Source of the DNA: AC-32 sp963736055
GTDB taxonomy: Bacteria; Actinomycetota; Thermoleophilia; Gaiellales; Gaiellaceae
Assembly (NCBI GenBank): GCA_963736055.1
Contig: CAVTNM010000008.1
Span: 1,240,001-1,304,000, forward strand
Length of the DNA: 64,000 nucleotides
Reading direction: 5' to 3'
In this document: in pieces, positions 24,387-33,061 of the stretch
Layout of the letters: each line of letters opens with the position of its first letter
Position numbering within the stretch: the stretch's first letter is position 1
Position numbers and translations under genes: made by a program
Notes under the pieces: model-generated
Told to the model about the DNA's origin: nothing
Seen by the model: the letters and a program-made list of their open reading frames with translations, nothing else
The model's database searches: none

Positions 24387-25500
24387 CCAGAGACAACTCG
24401 GCGGGCTCGGCTCGGCGTCCGCGAGGCTGCTGCGCGGCATGTACGACCCCGAGACGGCGCTCTTCCCCTTTTCCAGCCGTCTCGGCGGCCGGGGCGTCGA
24501 ACACACGTTCGACCATCCGCAGACGATCCGCTACACGATCAACTCGCTGCTCGGCCTTCAGCGCGCCGCCCAGAGCGACGCGGAGGATCCGCTTCTGCAG
24601 GGGAGCGCCTGGATGGTCGACCGCTTCGTGGAGCTCCACCTCGCACAGACCTCCAACCCTGCCGACCTGGGGCTGCTGCTCTTGCTGCTCGCCGAGGGCG
24701 GCCGCGACGAGCAGCTCCTCGGCCACCTCGCCAGTCGGATCTCCGCGACGCTCGAGAGCAGGTCCGCCGGGGCTTTCACGATCCAGGAGCTCGGCTGGAT
24801 GCTCTGGGGCTCGAGCGTCGCTGCGCGCCTCGGAGCACCGAAGTCCGAGGAGCTCGCGCATCGGGTCTTCGGGCTCGTGGACGAGCGCTTCGTCGACCCC
24901 GAGTCGCTGCTCGCCCGCCACAACCTGAGCCGTCATCGCAGCCGCGTCGTCTCGTTCGGAGGGACGGTCTACTTCCTGCGGTCGGTCTACGAGTACGGGA
25001 TCCTGTCTGGAGCCACGCGCCCGGCGCGGCTGTTCGAGAGCGGCGTCAGGGCGATGCTGCAGCTCCAGGGCCCGCAGGGAGAGTGGCCCTGGATGATCTC
25101 GGTGCGCTCCGGGATTCCGCTGGACTTCTACCCGGTCTTCGGGGTGCACCAGGACAGCATGGCCATGCTCTTCCTGCTGCCGGCGCTCGACGACGGGGTG
25201 GCGGACGTCGAGGGCGCGATCGCGAGCAGCCTCGCGTGGTCGCGTGGCGAGAACGAGCTCGGCGAGCCAATGTACGGGCGCGACCGGTTCTTCGCCTACC
25301 GCTCGATCCGCCGCGACCAGGCGCTCTTCCGCGAGCGGCGCTATGCGCGCTCCCTGGCTCGCGCGTTCCTCGACCGGCCGGGGCAGCTCACGGCGGGACG
25401 GGGCTTGGCCGTCAACCGCGAATGCCGGTCCTACCACCTGGGCTGGATCCTCTACGCCTGGACCGGGCGGTCCGATCAGCCTGGCCTGGAGGGCTCGTGA
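24373..25500 (+). CDS. Alpha-helical-barrel-like protein of unknown function
   Basis: A 375-aa cytoplasmic protein (GTG 24373), almost entirely helical, with repeated amphipathic helix pairs such as LLRGMYDPETALFPFSSR, TIRYTINSLLGLQRA, and GEWPWMISVRSGIPLDFYPVFG. The arrangement recalls six-hairpin (alpha/alpha) barrels used by glycoside hydrolases, epimerases and polysaccharide lyases, but I do not see a recognisable catalytic pair. It is sandwiched between two GT2 genes with a 14-base overlap upstream and a GTGA overlap downstream, so it is made together with them and probably acts on the same glycan. Function not assigned. Confidence 0.6.
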   Translation: MPVLSQRQLGGLGSASARLLRGMYDPETALFPFSSRLGGRGVEHTFDHPQTIRYTINSLLGLQRAAQSDAEDPLLQGSAWMVDRFVELHLAQTSNPADLGLLLLLLAEGGRDEQLLGHLASRISATLESRSAGAFTIQELGWMLWGSSVAARLGAPKSEELAHRVFGLVDERFVDPESLLARHNLSRHRSRVVSFGGTVYFLRSVYEYGILSGATRPARLFESGVRAMLQLQGPQGEWPWMISVRSGIPLDFYPVFGVHQDSMAMLFLLPALDDGVADVEGAIASSLAWSRGENELGEPMYGRDRFFAYRSIRRDQALFRERRYARSLARAFLDRPGQLTAGRGLAVNRECRSYHLGWILYAWTGRSDQPGLEGS

Positions 25501-26387
25501 GCCTTGCCTACGCGCTGATCACGCCGGCGCGGGACGAGGCCGACAACCTGCGGCGACTCGCCGGCTGCCTGGCCGAGCAGACGATCCTGCCGCAGGCCTG
25601 GCTCGTGGTCGACGACGGCTCTACCGACGGCACGGCCGAGCTCGCGCACGAGCTCGGCGCCGAGCTCCCATGGCTACGAGTGCTCTCCTCGGTCGGGGCA
25701 CGGACAAAGGCGGGTCCGCTCGAGAGCGGGCGCCAGGCCGGGCGCGACATCATCGCCTTCAAGACCGGCCTCGAGGCGCTCGAGAGCGAGCCGGACATCG
25801 TCCTCAAGCTGGACGCAGACGTCTCCTTCGCGCCTGACTTCTTCGAGCGGCTCCTGGGCGAGTTCGAGGCCGACCCGAGCCTCGGGATCACCGGCGGCGT
25901 GTGCTGGGAGCGCGACGGGGAGACGTGGCAGCCCTACCACGTGACCGGAGGGCATGTTCGTGGCGCGACCCGTGCGTACCGTTGGCAATGCCTTCTCGAC
26001 GTCTCTCCGCTCGAGGAGCGGATCGGCTGGGACGCCGTGGACGAGATGCGTGCGAACCTCGGCGGCTGGAGCACGCGCAGCATCCAGGACCTGCCCTTCT
26101 ACCATCACCGACGGCTCGGAGAGCGCGACGGAGCCCGCCGGGAGTGGGAGGCGCAGGGGAGGATGGCGCACTACCTCGGCTATCGCTTCTCGTACCTGGT
26201 CGCACGGACACTCTGGCGTGCCCGCACCGAGCGAGCCGCCGTCGCCATGCTGTCCGGGTACGCCGCAGCGGCGTTGCGGCGAGAGCCACGCTGCCCTGCG
26301 GACGTTCGGGCCTACCTTCGGCGCGGACAGCGGTTCAGGGAGCTGCCGCTGCGGCTGCGCGAGGCGCTAGGCCGCCCGGCGACGTAG
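25497..26387 (+). CDS. GT2-family glycosyltransferase
   Basis: A 296-aa protein from GTG 25497 (VSLAYALITPARDEADNL). Motifs: LVVDDGSTDGTAE for nucleotide binding, IVLKLDADVSFAPDF containing the DxD metal site, and GITGGVCWERDGE. The C-terminal third is helical and basic (ARTLWRARTERAAVAML). The GTG overlaps the stop of the preceding gene. The 3' end overlaps the convergent O-antigen-ligase-like gene by 21 bases. Probably builds the exopolysaccharide or a glycolipid; the sugar is not predictable. Confidence 0.85.
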   Translation: MSLAYALITPARDEADNLRRLAGCLAEQTILPQAWLVVDDGSTDGTAELAHELGAELPWLRVLSSVGARTKAGPLESGRQAGRDIIAFKTGLEALESEPDIVLKLDADVSFAPDFFERLLGEFEADPSLGITGGVCWERDGETWQPYHVTGGHVRGATRAYRWQCLLDVSPLEERIGWDAVDEMRANLGGWSTRSIQDLPFYHHRRLGERDGARREWEAQGRMAHYLGYRFSYLVARTLWRARTERAAVAMLSGYAAAALRREPRCPADVRAYLRRGQRFRELPLRLREALGRPAT

Positions 26388-27833
26388 CTGCCGGCGGCCG
26401 GGCTCGCGCAACGAGAGCAGCGCCGCGGCGAAGCCGAGCACGAAGAACAGGATGAACGTGACCTGGATGAACGCGAACGAGTCGTACGTGAGCATGCCCG
26501 CGGCGTAGGCCGAGATCGAGGCCGCGAGGCCGGCCGCAAGCCAGCCGCGACTCGAGCGATCCTCCTTCGCCACGCGGCCGAGCCGGCCCACGGACGCTAC
26601 GAACAGCCAGATCCAGGCGATCACCCCCAGCGCGCCGGTCTCGAGCAGCGTTCCGAGCCACTGGTCGTCGAGGATGAACGAGTTCGCCTGCGGTCCGTTC
26701 ACGACGCGCGTCCCGAATCCCTCCCCCACGATGGGGTGGTGTGACCATTCCGTCAGCCCCGGGCCGAGGTCGGCGAGCCGCCCGCTTCCCCGCGTGCCGG
26801 CGCCGGCCTGCTGCTGCGCGACGAGCCCACCCGAGGGGAAGAACGACTTCTTGAACGTGCCGATCGTGCCGGGCACCATCAGGTGGACTGCGACGAGGGC
26901 CGGAATGAGGGCCGGCCACAGCTTCTTGACCTCGAGCGGCCGCAGCACCACGTACACGATCAGAACGGCCACGAGCATGAGCACGCTCGTCCTCGAGTAG
27001 GTCGCCAGCGAGCCGATCCCTAGCAGGACCGCGGCCACCCACCAGCGGCGCTGCGAGGTTCGCTGCGCGAGGTAGACGGCGAGCGGGATCAGCATCACGA
27101 GCGCCGCGCCGAGCGAGATCGGGTGCTGGGCCGACGCGTAGGCCCGGTCGCCACGACCGTCCTGGCCGACGTACACCGTCGCCTGCTCGCGCAGCATCGG
27201 CATGACGCGCGTGAGGTGGTCGAAGACGTTGTAGTGCGTGCGCGCCTCCACGACCGTCAGGAAGCCCAGGACCGCGCCTCCGCCCACGAGCATCTTCAGG
27301 AGGAAGTCGATCGTCGCCTCCGTCCGCACGACGCTCACGATCAGGTAGAAGACGAGCAGGAACGAGGCGAAGAAGGACAGCTGCTTGACCGCGTCGCTGG
27401 AGACGGACTGAATGCGATGCGGGTTCGCGAGCACCGAGCCGACGATCGCGACGACCAGGAGCGCCAGCGGGCCCTCCAAGCCGCTTCGCCGCCACCGCAC
27501 CCGTTGGTCGCTGAGCAATGAGGCGATCCAGCCCGCGACGATCAGGACGACGAGAAGCCGGTAGGGCTCCATCTGGAAGGGCAGGTGCCCGGGCAGCGCG
27601 TAGCGGCGGATCGGGATGAACAGGATCACCAGGATCAGGAGCGCGAGCAGGTTCCGCCAGGCCAGCAGCGAGCGGTACCAGACCGTCCAGATCACGATCG
27701 CCGCCGTGAGCGGCGCGACGTTCTTCAGGGGCGCGTCGGCGAAGGTCGCGAGCACGAGCACCGCAAGCGCGCCGAGCACGATCGTGGTGGCGACGATCGG
27801 CCCGCGTTCGGTGGAGCCGGCGATTGCGCGCAC
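26367..27833 (-). CDS. O-antigen ligase / Wzy-like polymerase membrane protein
   Basis: A 488-aa polytopic protein from GTG 27833 with about 11-12 hydrophobic helices and one long external loop. That loop (about residues 340-400) contains the Wzy_C/WaaL-type region with HHPIVGEGFGTRV, where this family places its functional His and Arg. It either polymerises lipid-linked repeat units or ligates polymer to an acceptor outside the membrane. The gene follows the Wzz-like gene by 3 bases, the classic Wzz-Wzy pairing. A Lys/Arg-rich C-terminus (RRQLRRRAA) stays inside. Confidence 0.82.
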   Translation of the reverse strand: MRAIAGSTERGPIVATTIVLGALAVLVLATFADAPLKNVAPLTAAIVIWTVWYRSLLAWRNLLALLILVILFIPIRRYALPGHLPFQMEPYRLLVVLIVAGWIASLLSDQRVRWRRSGLEGPLALLVVAIVGSVLANPHRIQSVSSDAVKQLSFFASFLLVFYLIVSVVRTEATIDFLLKMLVGGGAVLGFLTVVEARTHYNVFDHLTRVMPMLREQATVYVGQDGRGDRAYASAQHPISLGAALVMLIPLAVYLAQRTSQRRWWVAAVLLGIGSLATYSRTSVLMLVAVLIVYVVLRPLEVKKLWPALIPALVAVHLMVPGTIGTFKKSFFPSGGLVAQQQAGAGTRGSGRLADLGPGLTEWSHHPIVGEGFGTRVVNGPQANSFILDDQWLGTLLETGALGVIAWIWLFVASVGRLGRVAKEDRSSRGWLAAGLAASISAYAAGMLTYDSFAFIQVTFILFFVLGFAAALLSLREPGRRQLRRRAA

Positions 27834-27836
27834 GGC

Positions 27837-28574
27837 CTAGGCGGTGCGGCGCGCGGGGGGAACCACGACGGGCTCCTGGTGGTCGTCCAGTGAGCTCTGC
27901 GAGACCTCGCGGACGCGAGGCCGAAGGTTCTCGAGCACGAACGCAAGCCCGACGAAGGCGATCATCACCGCGAGGAAGACCGCGACCGGCGTGGTCTTGG
28001 AGCGGCCCTTCAGCAGCAGCGGCGGCGTCGCGTGCCTGATCTCCTGGACGACGACGCGCTTGTTCTGCGGGATGCCGTTGGTCGACTGCTCTGCTCGCAG
28101 GAAGTCCAAGAACGCGGACGTCGCGCGCTCGGAGACCTCCACCGCGCTCCGCGCGCTGCTCGTCGTCGCTGCGATCGTCATCAGCGGGAGCGGCGGCGCG
28201 CTCGAGTTGTTCGGGCTCGCGAGCACCGGCTGCGCCTCGATCACGCCCCGGCGGACGTTCCGGTCGCGCGCCATGATCCGCTTGACCGCGTCGCTCTGGG
28301 CGAGGTTCGAGTAGATCGTCGCGAGCGTCGCGTACCGGCTCGGGTCGAACTCGAGCGAGAAGACGGAGCGGCCCCAGGGGAACCCGCGCGGGCTGATGAT
28401 CAGCGTCGTGTAGCTCTGCCACTGCTCCTGCTGCCGGTACGCGAGCGAGGGCGAGCCGCCCTTGAAGTCGACGCGGGCCAGCGACAGCGTCGCCAGCGCC
28501 AACGCCAGCACGAAGCCGATCGCCACGACGATCTTGAACCGCCAGATGACCCTGAAGAAGACCCCGAGATCCAC
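27837..28574 (-). CDS. Wzz/chain-length-determinant-like membrane protein
   Basis: A 245-aa protein with one membrane helix near the N-terminus (VVAIGFVLALALATLSLA) and one near the C-terminus (PVAVFLAVMIAFVGLAFVLE), enclosing an external domain of about 170 residues. This is the polysaccharide copolymerase topology that sets chain length. GTG 28574 is preferred, since a GGAG site lies 6 bases upstream; TTG 28586 is possible. There is no C-terminal tyrosine-kinase domain. It starts right after the LuxR-type gene and precedes the Wzy-like gene, giving a regulator-Wzz-Wzy operon. Confidence 0.75.
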   Translation of the reverse strand: MDLGVFFRVIWRFKIVVAIGFVLALALATLSLARVDFKGGSPSLAYRQQEQWQSYTTLIISPRGFPWGRSVFSLEFDPSRYATLATIYSNLAQSDAVKRIMARDRNVRRGVIEAQPVLASPNNSSAPPLPLMTIAATTSSARSAVEVSERATSAFLDFLRAEQSTNGIPQNKRVVVQEIRHATPPLLLKGRSKTTPVAVFLAVMIAFVGLAFVLENLRPRVREVSQSSLDDHQEPVVVPPARRTA

Positions 28575-28575
28575 G

Positions 28576-28824
28576 CTACTCCACAACCTCGTTTCGATGA
28601 TTTCGCAGGTAGAGCCCGACTGCGGTCGTCCTGTTGGACACGCCGAGCTTCCGGTAGATCGCCGCCAGGTGGAACTTGACCGCGTGAATCGTCACGCGGA
28701 GCCGAAGCGCGATCTGCGCGTTGGTCAGGCCGAGCGAGGCGAGATCGAGAACCTCTGTCTCGCGCGGCGACAGCACGTCCGTCGGATCGCGCGGAGCCGC
28801 CTCTTGTGCGCCCGAATCGAGCAT
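28576..28824 (-). CDS. Stand-alone LuxR/GerE-type DNA-binding regulator
   Basis: An 82-aa protein (ATG 28824) that is little more than a GerE helix-turn-helix: LSPRETEVLDLASLGLTNAQ, then IALRLRVTIHAVKFHLAAIY and RKLGVSNRTTA. It has no receiver or ligand domain, so activity would depend on its own level or on dimerisation, as in GerE itself. It is the first gene of the operon with the Wzz-like and Wzy-like genes, overlapping the region before the Wzz start. A perfect 16-bp palindrome lies 69-84 bases upstream (28893-28908) and is a plausible autoregulatory site. Confidence 0.85.
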   Translation of the reverse strand: MLDSGAQEAAPRDPTDVLSPRETEVLDLASLGLTNAQIALRLRVTIHAVKFHLAAIYRKLGVSNRTTAVGLYLRNHRNEVVE

Positions 28825-28892
28825 CACTTCGATGCTAGAGCGGGGTCCGTGAAACGGCTACGCGACAGAGGGCCAGCGTTGTGGCCTCGCTC

Positions 28893-28908
28893 CTAGCCGA
28901 TCGGCTAG
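28893..28908. promoter_or_regulatory. Perfect 16-bp palindrome (CTAGCCGATCGGCTAG)
   Basis: It lies between the divergent LuxR-type gene and the GT2 gene. It matches 14 of 16 positions of the dyad at 23426-23441 in the other divergent glycosyltransferase promoter. A GerE-type dimer encoded next door is the obvious candidate binder; this is inference. Confidence 0.5.
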
Positions 28909-28962
28909 CGGCAGCCGGGTCGATCTGGCTTTCCGTTCATAGGAACGACCGCCCTGCAGGGC

Positions 28963-28968
28963 TACGGT
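28963..28968 (+). promoter_or_regulatory. Candidate -10 element for a leaderless GT2 transcript
   Basis: TACGGT is 7 bases before GTG 28976. This spacing argues for GTG 28976 rather than ATG 28970 or GTG 28967 as the start. Confidence 0.4.
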
Positions 28969-28975
28969 GATGAGC

Positions 28976-29929
28976 GTGGCTGAGCTCGCGGCGAGCGTGA
29001 TCGTGCCGGTCTGGAACATGAAGGGGCGGGACCATCTCGAGAAGCTCCTGGCTGCCCTGGACCGGCAGTCGCTTCCGCGTGAGCGCTTCGAGATCCTGAT
29101 CGGCGACGACGGCTCGACCGACGGCTCGACGGAGGGGCTCGAGACGGCGGACGGCTGGGTGCGGGTGATCGCCGGGCCCCGTCGAAGCTCATACGCCGCT
29201 CGCAACCGGGCCGCCGCTGCGGCTAGCGGTGTGATCCTCGCCTTCTGCGACGCCGACTGCCTGCCCGAGCCCGACTGGCTCGACGCGGGCATCTCGTTCA
29301 TCGAGAACGCGGAACGAGAGACGCTGGCCGCGGGGCGAATCCGCTTCCTCGTTCCGGAGCGGCCGACCGTCTGGGCGCTCGTCGACATGGACACCACGAA
29401 GGACCACCGGCGCCAGGTCGAGATCGGAAACGCCGAGACGGCGAACCTCTTCGTCCGCCGGGCGTTCTTCGGGGAGCTGGGCGGATTCGACGACTCGCTC
29501 CCGGGGCACGGAGACTTCGATTTCGCTCTCCGGGCCGTGGCGGCCGGTGCCAGTCTCGAGTACGCGCCTGAGGTGGTGGTGTGGCATCCCACGCGTGATA
29601 CGGCCAAGCCGTTCCTGAAGAACTTCTGGAGCATGCATCACTCCTATGCGGTCCGTGAGGTTCGCGCCGGCCGCCGGCCGCTCGGCTTGAAGCTTCGCTG
29701 GTGGCTGCCGCCGCTCCACATTCGCTGGCGCCGGAGGTCGGGGCGGTCGCTCGGCCTCGACCGGTGGTGGCTCGACCAGAACGGCGTGACGCCCCGCTTG
29801 CGCGACAACGCGAGAGCCGTGCCGATCATCTACCTGCTGATGCCTCTGCTCGGGGGCATCGCGCAGGTGCGCGGCTGGTGGGACGGCCGCGGGCTGCGCG
29901 CGACGACGCGTGGCGGCGGTCTCGGTTGA
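28976..29929 (+). CDS. GT2-family glycosyltransferase
   Basis: A 317-aa protein (VAELAASVIVPVWNM) with ILIGDDGSTDGSTEGL, the DxD-containing LAFCDADCLPEPDW, and GGFDDSLPGHGDFDFALR, the acidic catalytic segment. The C-terminal third is basic and aromatic (LRWWLPPLHIRWRRR) and ends with a possible membrane-associated helix (IIYLLMPLLGGIAQ). GTG 28976 is chosen for its leaderless promoter spacing; ATG 28970 is the alternative. The stop overlaps the TTG start of the flippase gene (TTGA), so its product and the flippase are made together. Confidence 0.87.
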   Translation: MAELAASVIVPVWNMKGRDHLEKLLAALDRQSLPRERFEILIGDDGSTDGSTEGLETADGWVRVIAGPRRSSYAARNRAAAAASGVILAFCDADCLPEPDWLDAGISFIENAERETLAAGRIRFLVPERPTVWALVDMDTTKDHRRQVEIGNAETANLFVRRAFFGELGGFDDSLPGHGDFDFALRAVAAGASLEYAPEVVVWHPTRDTAKPFLKNFWSMHHSYAVREVRAGRRPLGLKLRWWLPPLHIRWRRRSGRSLGLDRWWLDQNGVTPRLRDNARAVPIIYLLMPLLGGIAQVRGWWDGRGLRATTRGGGLG

Positions 29930-31419
29930 GCGCGGACACGCAGAACCTTCGCTCGCCCGTGCTGCGCGGGCTCGCCTGGAAGGGGACGTCGCAGGTCTTC
30001 CTCCAGGCCTCCCGGCTCGTCGTCGCCGTGCTCCTCGCGCGGATGCTCTCGCCGCAGGACTACGGGCTCGCCGCGATGGCGCTCGTCCTGGCCAGCCTGG
30101 TGATCGTCTTCTCCGACGTCGCGCTCGGAGCCGCCCTTGTCCAGCGACCCCAGCTGACCGAGGCTGACCGCTCGACCGCCTTCTGGACGAGTGTCGCGGT
30201 GGGCGCGATCTGCACCGTGCTCGGCGTGGCTCTGTCGGGTGCGTTTGCGCGGCTCTACGGCGATCCCGCGGTGGGGCCGCTGTTCGCCGTGCTGTCGCTG
30301 AGCTTCGTCATCACCTCGCTGGCCTCGACTCACGAGGCGCTGCTCGTCAGGGAGATGAACTTCCGCGGGCTCGAGCTCCGGATGATGATCGCCACCGCCG
30401 CCGGCGCGGCCGCGGGCATCTATCTGGCAGCGGCGGGTTACGGAGCCTGGGCGATCATCGGCCAGCAGCTCGCGATTGCGGGAGTCTCCACCGTGCTGCT
30501 CTGGTTTTTCTCACCGTGGAAGCCCTCTTTCAGGTTTTCGCGGGCGAGCCTGCGGGACCTCGGCGGCTTCAGCGGCAACGTCTTCGTGCACCGGCTTCTG
30601 TACTACCTGCACCGCAACGTCGACAACCTCCTGATCGGGCGCTTCCTCGGCCCCGCGGCGCTGGGTGTCTACGCCTTCGCCTACAACGTGATGCTCGTGC
30701 CTTTCAGTCGTATCGCCGGGCCGATGACGGAGGTCCTATTCCCGGCCTTCAGCCGGATGCAGGACGATCGCCCGCGGATGACCGAGGTGTGGGTGCGGGC
30801 TGTCCGACTCGTCGCGTCGTTCTCGGTGCCCGCGCTCGTCGGGCTGGTCGTGGTGGCTCCCGACTTCGTGCCTGTCGTCCTCGGCCAGAAATGGGCGCAC
30901 ACGACGATCCTCATTCAGATCCTCGCGTGGGTCGGGCTTCTGCAGTCGCTGCAGACGCTGAACCCCCAGATCCTGCAGGCGCTCGACCGGACGCAGACGC
31001 TGCTTCGCTACACGATCGTCTTCTTCGTGCTCCATCTGACCGCGTTCGCGGTGGGCCTGCAGTGGGGAGTCGTCGGCGTCGCGGTCGGCTACCTCATCTC
31101 GTCGCTCGTGGTCGAGCCGCTCTTCACCTGGGTGACGGCGCGGGCGCTCGGCGTCTCGCCGCTGGTGATCGTCCGCGGCCTCATGGGCGTGCTGCAAGCC
31201 TCGGCGCTGATGCTTCTCGCCGTTGTGGCCGTGCGCATGGCGCTCCTCCAGACGGATGTCGGGCAGGCGCTCCGGCTCGCGCTCGAGGTATCGGTCGGGA
31301 TTGCGGTGTACGTGCCGTGCTGGATGTGGCGCGCCGGCGACGCTTTCGCAGAGCTGAAGACGTTTCGGCGGCGGACGCGCAGGCCGGCCCCGACGCTGGC
31401 ACTGGATCCGCCGTCGTGA
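29926..31419 (+). CDS. Polysaccharide flippase (Wzx/MOP family)
   Basis: A 497-aa membrane protein with about 12-14 helices from TTG 29926. It starts with the typical LRGLAWKGTSQVFLQASRLVVAVLLARMLSPQDYG of Wzx-type translocases and has the mid-protein signature YLHRNVDNLLIGRFLGPAALGVYAFAYN. It would flip lipid-linked repeat units to the outer face for the Wzy/Wzz proteins encoded nearby. The start codon overlaps the preceding GT2 stop, and its stop overlaps the GTG of the SCO1-like gene, so transferase, flippase and copper chaperone form one operon. Confidence 0.9.
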   Translation: MSADTQNLRSPVLRGLAWKGTSQVFLQASRLVVAVLLARMLSPQDYGLAAMALVLASLVIVFSDVALGAALVQRPQLTEADRSTAFWTSVAVGAICTVLGVALSGAFARLYGDPAVGPLFAVLSLSFVITSLASTHEALLVREMNFRGLELRMMIATAAGAAAGIYLAAAGYGAWAIIGQQLAIAGVSTVLLWFFSPWKPSFRFSRASLRDLGGFSGNVFVHRLLYYLHRNVDNLLIGRFLGPAALGVYAFAYNVMLVPFSRIAGPMTEVLFPAFSRMQDDRPRMTEVWVRAVRLVASFSVPALVGLVVVAPDFVPVVLGQKWAHTTILIQILAWVGLLQSLQTLNPQILQALDRTQTLLRYTIVFFVLHLTAFAVGLQWGVVGVAVGYLISSLVVEPLFTWVTARALGVSPLVIVRGLMGVLQASALMLLAVVAVRMALLQTDVGQALRLALEVSVGIAVYVPCWMWRAGDAFAELKTFRRRTRRPAPTLALDPPS

Positions 31420-32033
31420 AGACGGGTGCCCTTGTGGCTGTGGCGGCGGCACTCGCGCTCGGCGCATCCGCCTGCGGCGCCGGCGAGGCGCTGGCCCCGC
31501 AGCCGAAGGCCGCAGCGGCATCGAAGTCGCCCTTTCGGGGTCACGAGCTCAAAGACCCTGTGAGCGCCGCCGACTTCGCTCTCCACGACCAGCATGGCCG
31601 CCTCGTTCGGCTCTCGGCACAGCGGGGCAAGCTGGTGCTCGTCACCTTCCTGTACACGCACTGCACGGATATCTGCCCGCTCATCGCCGACCACCTCAAT
31701 GCCGCGCTCGGCCGGATGTCCCACCAGCGATCGGCGGTGCGGGTGCTCGCTGTCAGCGTCGACCCGGTCGGGGACACGCCCAAGGCGGTACACAGCTACG
31801 TCTCGGAGCACCACCTCCTGCCCGAGTTCCACTACCTGACCGGGACGCGTGTAGAGCTGGCGAAGGTGTGGCAGTCGTACAACGTGCTGGTGCTGAACCG
31901 AAACCCTGAATCCGTCGGCCACTCCGGCTACATCTTCTTGCTGGACCGGTCCGGGAAGGCCCGCGTCTTCTACGGGGCGAAAGCCACCCCCGATCAGGTG
32001 GCGCACGACCTGAGGGCTCTGCTCCGCTCGTAG
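31416..32033 (+). CDS. SCO1/SenC-family copper chaperone lipoprotein
   Basis: A 205-aa protein from GTG 31416. The N-terminus is a lipoprotein signal (VAVAAALALGASACG, with lipobox ASAC). The thioredoxin-like domain has the copper-binding CxxxC in LYTHCTDICPL and the distal His in SVGHSGYIFLLD, so all three SCO copper ligands are present. SCO proteins load copper onto the CuA site of cytochrome oxidase or, in Streptomyces, the radical oxidase GlxA. No oxidase subunit gene is in view. The copper-radical oxidase gene is 1 kb away, and this gene sits in a glycosyltransferase-flippase operon, which favours the second role. Confidence 0.87.
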   Translation: MKTGALVAVAAALALGASACGAGEALAPQPKAAAASKSPFRGHELKDPVSAADFALHDQHGRLVRLSAQRGKLVLVTFLYTHCTDICPLIADHLNAALGRMSHQRSAVRVLAVSVDPVGDTPKAVHSYVSEHHLLPEFHYLTGTRVELAKVWQSYNVLVLNRNPESVGHSGYIFLLDRSGKARVFYGAKATPDQVAHDLRALLRS

Positions 32034-32046
32034 GGGCTTCGGCGGG

Positions 32047-33027
32047 CTAGCGGCGCCGCGCGACGATCAGCGTGTGATCGCTCGGCAGCTCGCCTGCTGC
32101 GATCAGCGCATCCTCGACGTCGAACATGAGCTTGAGGAACCCCGCCGCCTCGGCGTCGCCGTTGATGAAGTGCCCGGCGTTGTCGCCGATCGCCAGGTGC
32201 ACGATCGTCCCGCCGAGCGGGCGCTCCTCGACCACCTCGAACAGCTCACGCACGTTGGGCAGGATTGCGTCGGACTCGACCGCCTCGGACGGGTCGGTGA
32301 TGCGCATCCGAAGCCTGCTCGGGCGCTCCACGGGCTGGCAGGCGTGGCCCGTCGCGAAATCGCTTCGCAGGCGGGGTGGCAACAGGGCAAGAAGCGCATT
32401 CGCCGCATCGAGCTGGCGGTCCGTCCACTGAAAGGCCCTCGGACCCACGAACTCGCGGACGAACAGCAGGCCGTCGTCCCGCAGCCATTCGCGCGTGCGC
32501 TGGAGGATCTTGTCGACCGGGGTGAAGTGATGGAGGGCGTCGTCGAACAGCACGAGGTCGAGGCTCTCAGGCTGCACCTCGACCGTGTACGCGTCGGCGA
32601 CGTCGAAACGGAGGACATGGTCGAGCTGCTCGCGCCGGGCGAGCTCGCGTGCGGCGTCGATCCTCGTCTGGGCGAAGTCGAAACCGACGATGCTCGAGAA
32701 CAGGCCCGTACGTGCCCACGCCGCCTCCTTCTCTCCGGTGCCGCAGCCGAGCGAGAGCGCGCGCAGGTTCTTGCGGCCTTGGAGGTGGACCTGGCACACG
32801 TAGTCGACGTAGCCGACATCGGGGCTCCCCGAGACCAGGACGTTCTGGCGCTCCAGGATCGCAGGAACGTCGAACCAGTGGATCGGCTTCCCCTTCGTGT
32901 GGGCCCAGGCATCCCGCGCCCGGGCGTTGGACCCGGTGGACAGGTGTCGGAGCAGCCAGCGAGGGCTCCGGTGAAGGCGTCGCGCGAACGCCGTGGCATC
33001 CCGCCTGTTGACAAGATTGTTCAGCAC
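32047..33027 (-). CDS. Class I SAM-dependent methyltransferase
   Basis: A 326-aa protein. The SAM-binding motif I is ALSLGCGTGEKEAAWA, motif II lies around LDHVLRFDVADAYTV, and LDLVLFDDALHHF is the motif IV region. The first 70 residues (LHRSPRWLLRHLSTGSN) are extra and basic. It could methylate a sugar or lipid of the surface polymer; the substrate is unknown. The gene lies 34 bases after the giant copper-oxidase gene on the same strand and probably shares its transcript. It converges with the SCO1-like gene. Confidence 0.82.
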   Translation of the reverse strand: MLNNLVNRRDATAFARRLHRSPRWLLRHLSTGSNARARDAWAHTKGKPIHWFDVPAILERQNVLVSGSPDVGYVDYVCQVHLQGRKNLRALSLGCGTGEKEAAWARTGLFSSIVGFDFAQTRIDAARELARREQLDHVLRFDVADAYTVEVQPESLDLVLFDDALHHFTPVDKILQRTREWLRDDGLLFVREFVGPRAFQWTDRQLDAANALLALLPPRLRSDFATGHACQPVERPSRLRMRITDPSEAVESDAILPNVRELFEVVEERPLGGTIVHLAIGDNAGHFINGDAEAAGFLKLMFDVEDALIAAGELPSDHTLIVARRR

Positions 33028-33061
33028 GGCGGCAAAGAGGTCGAGGCTCGCGTCCTCGGGC

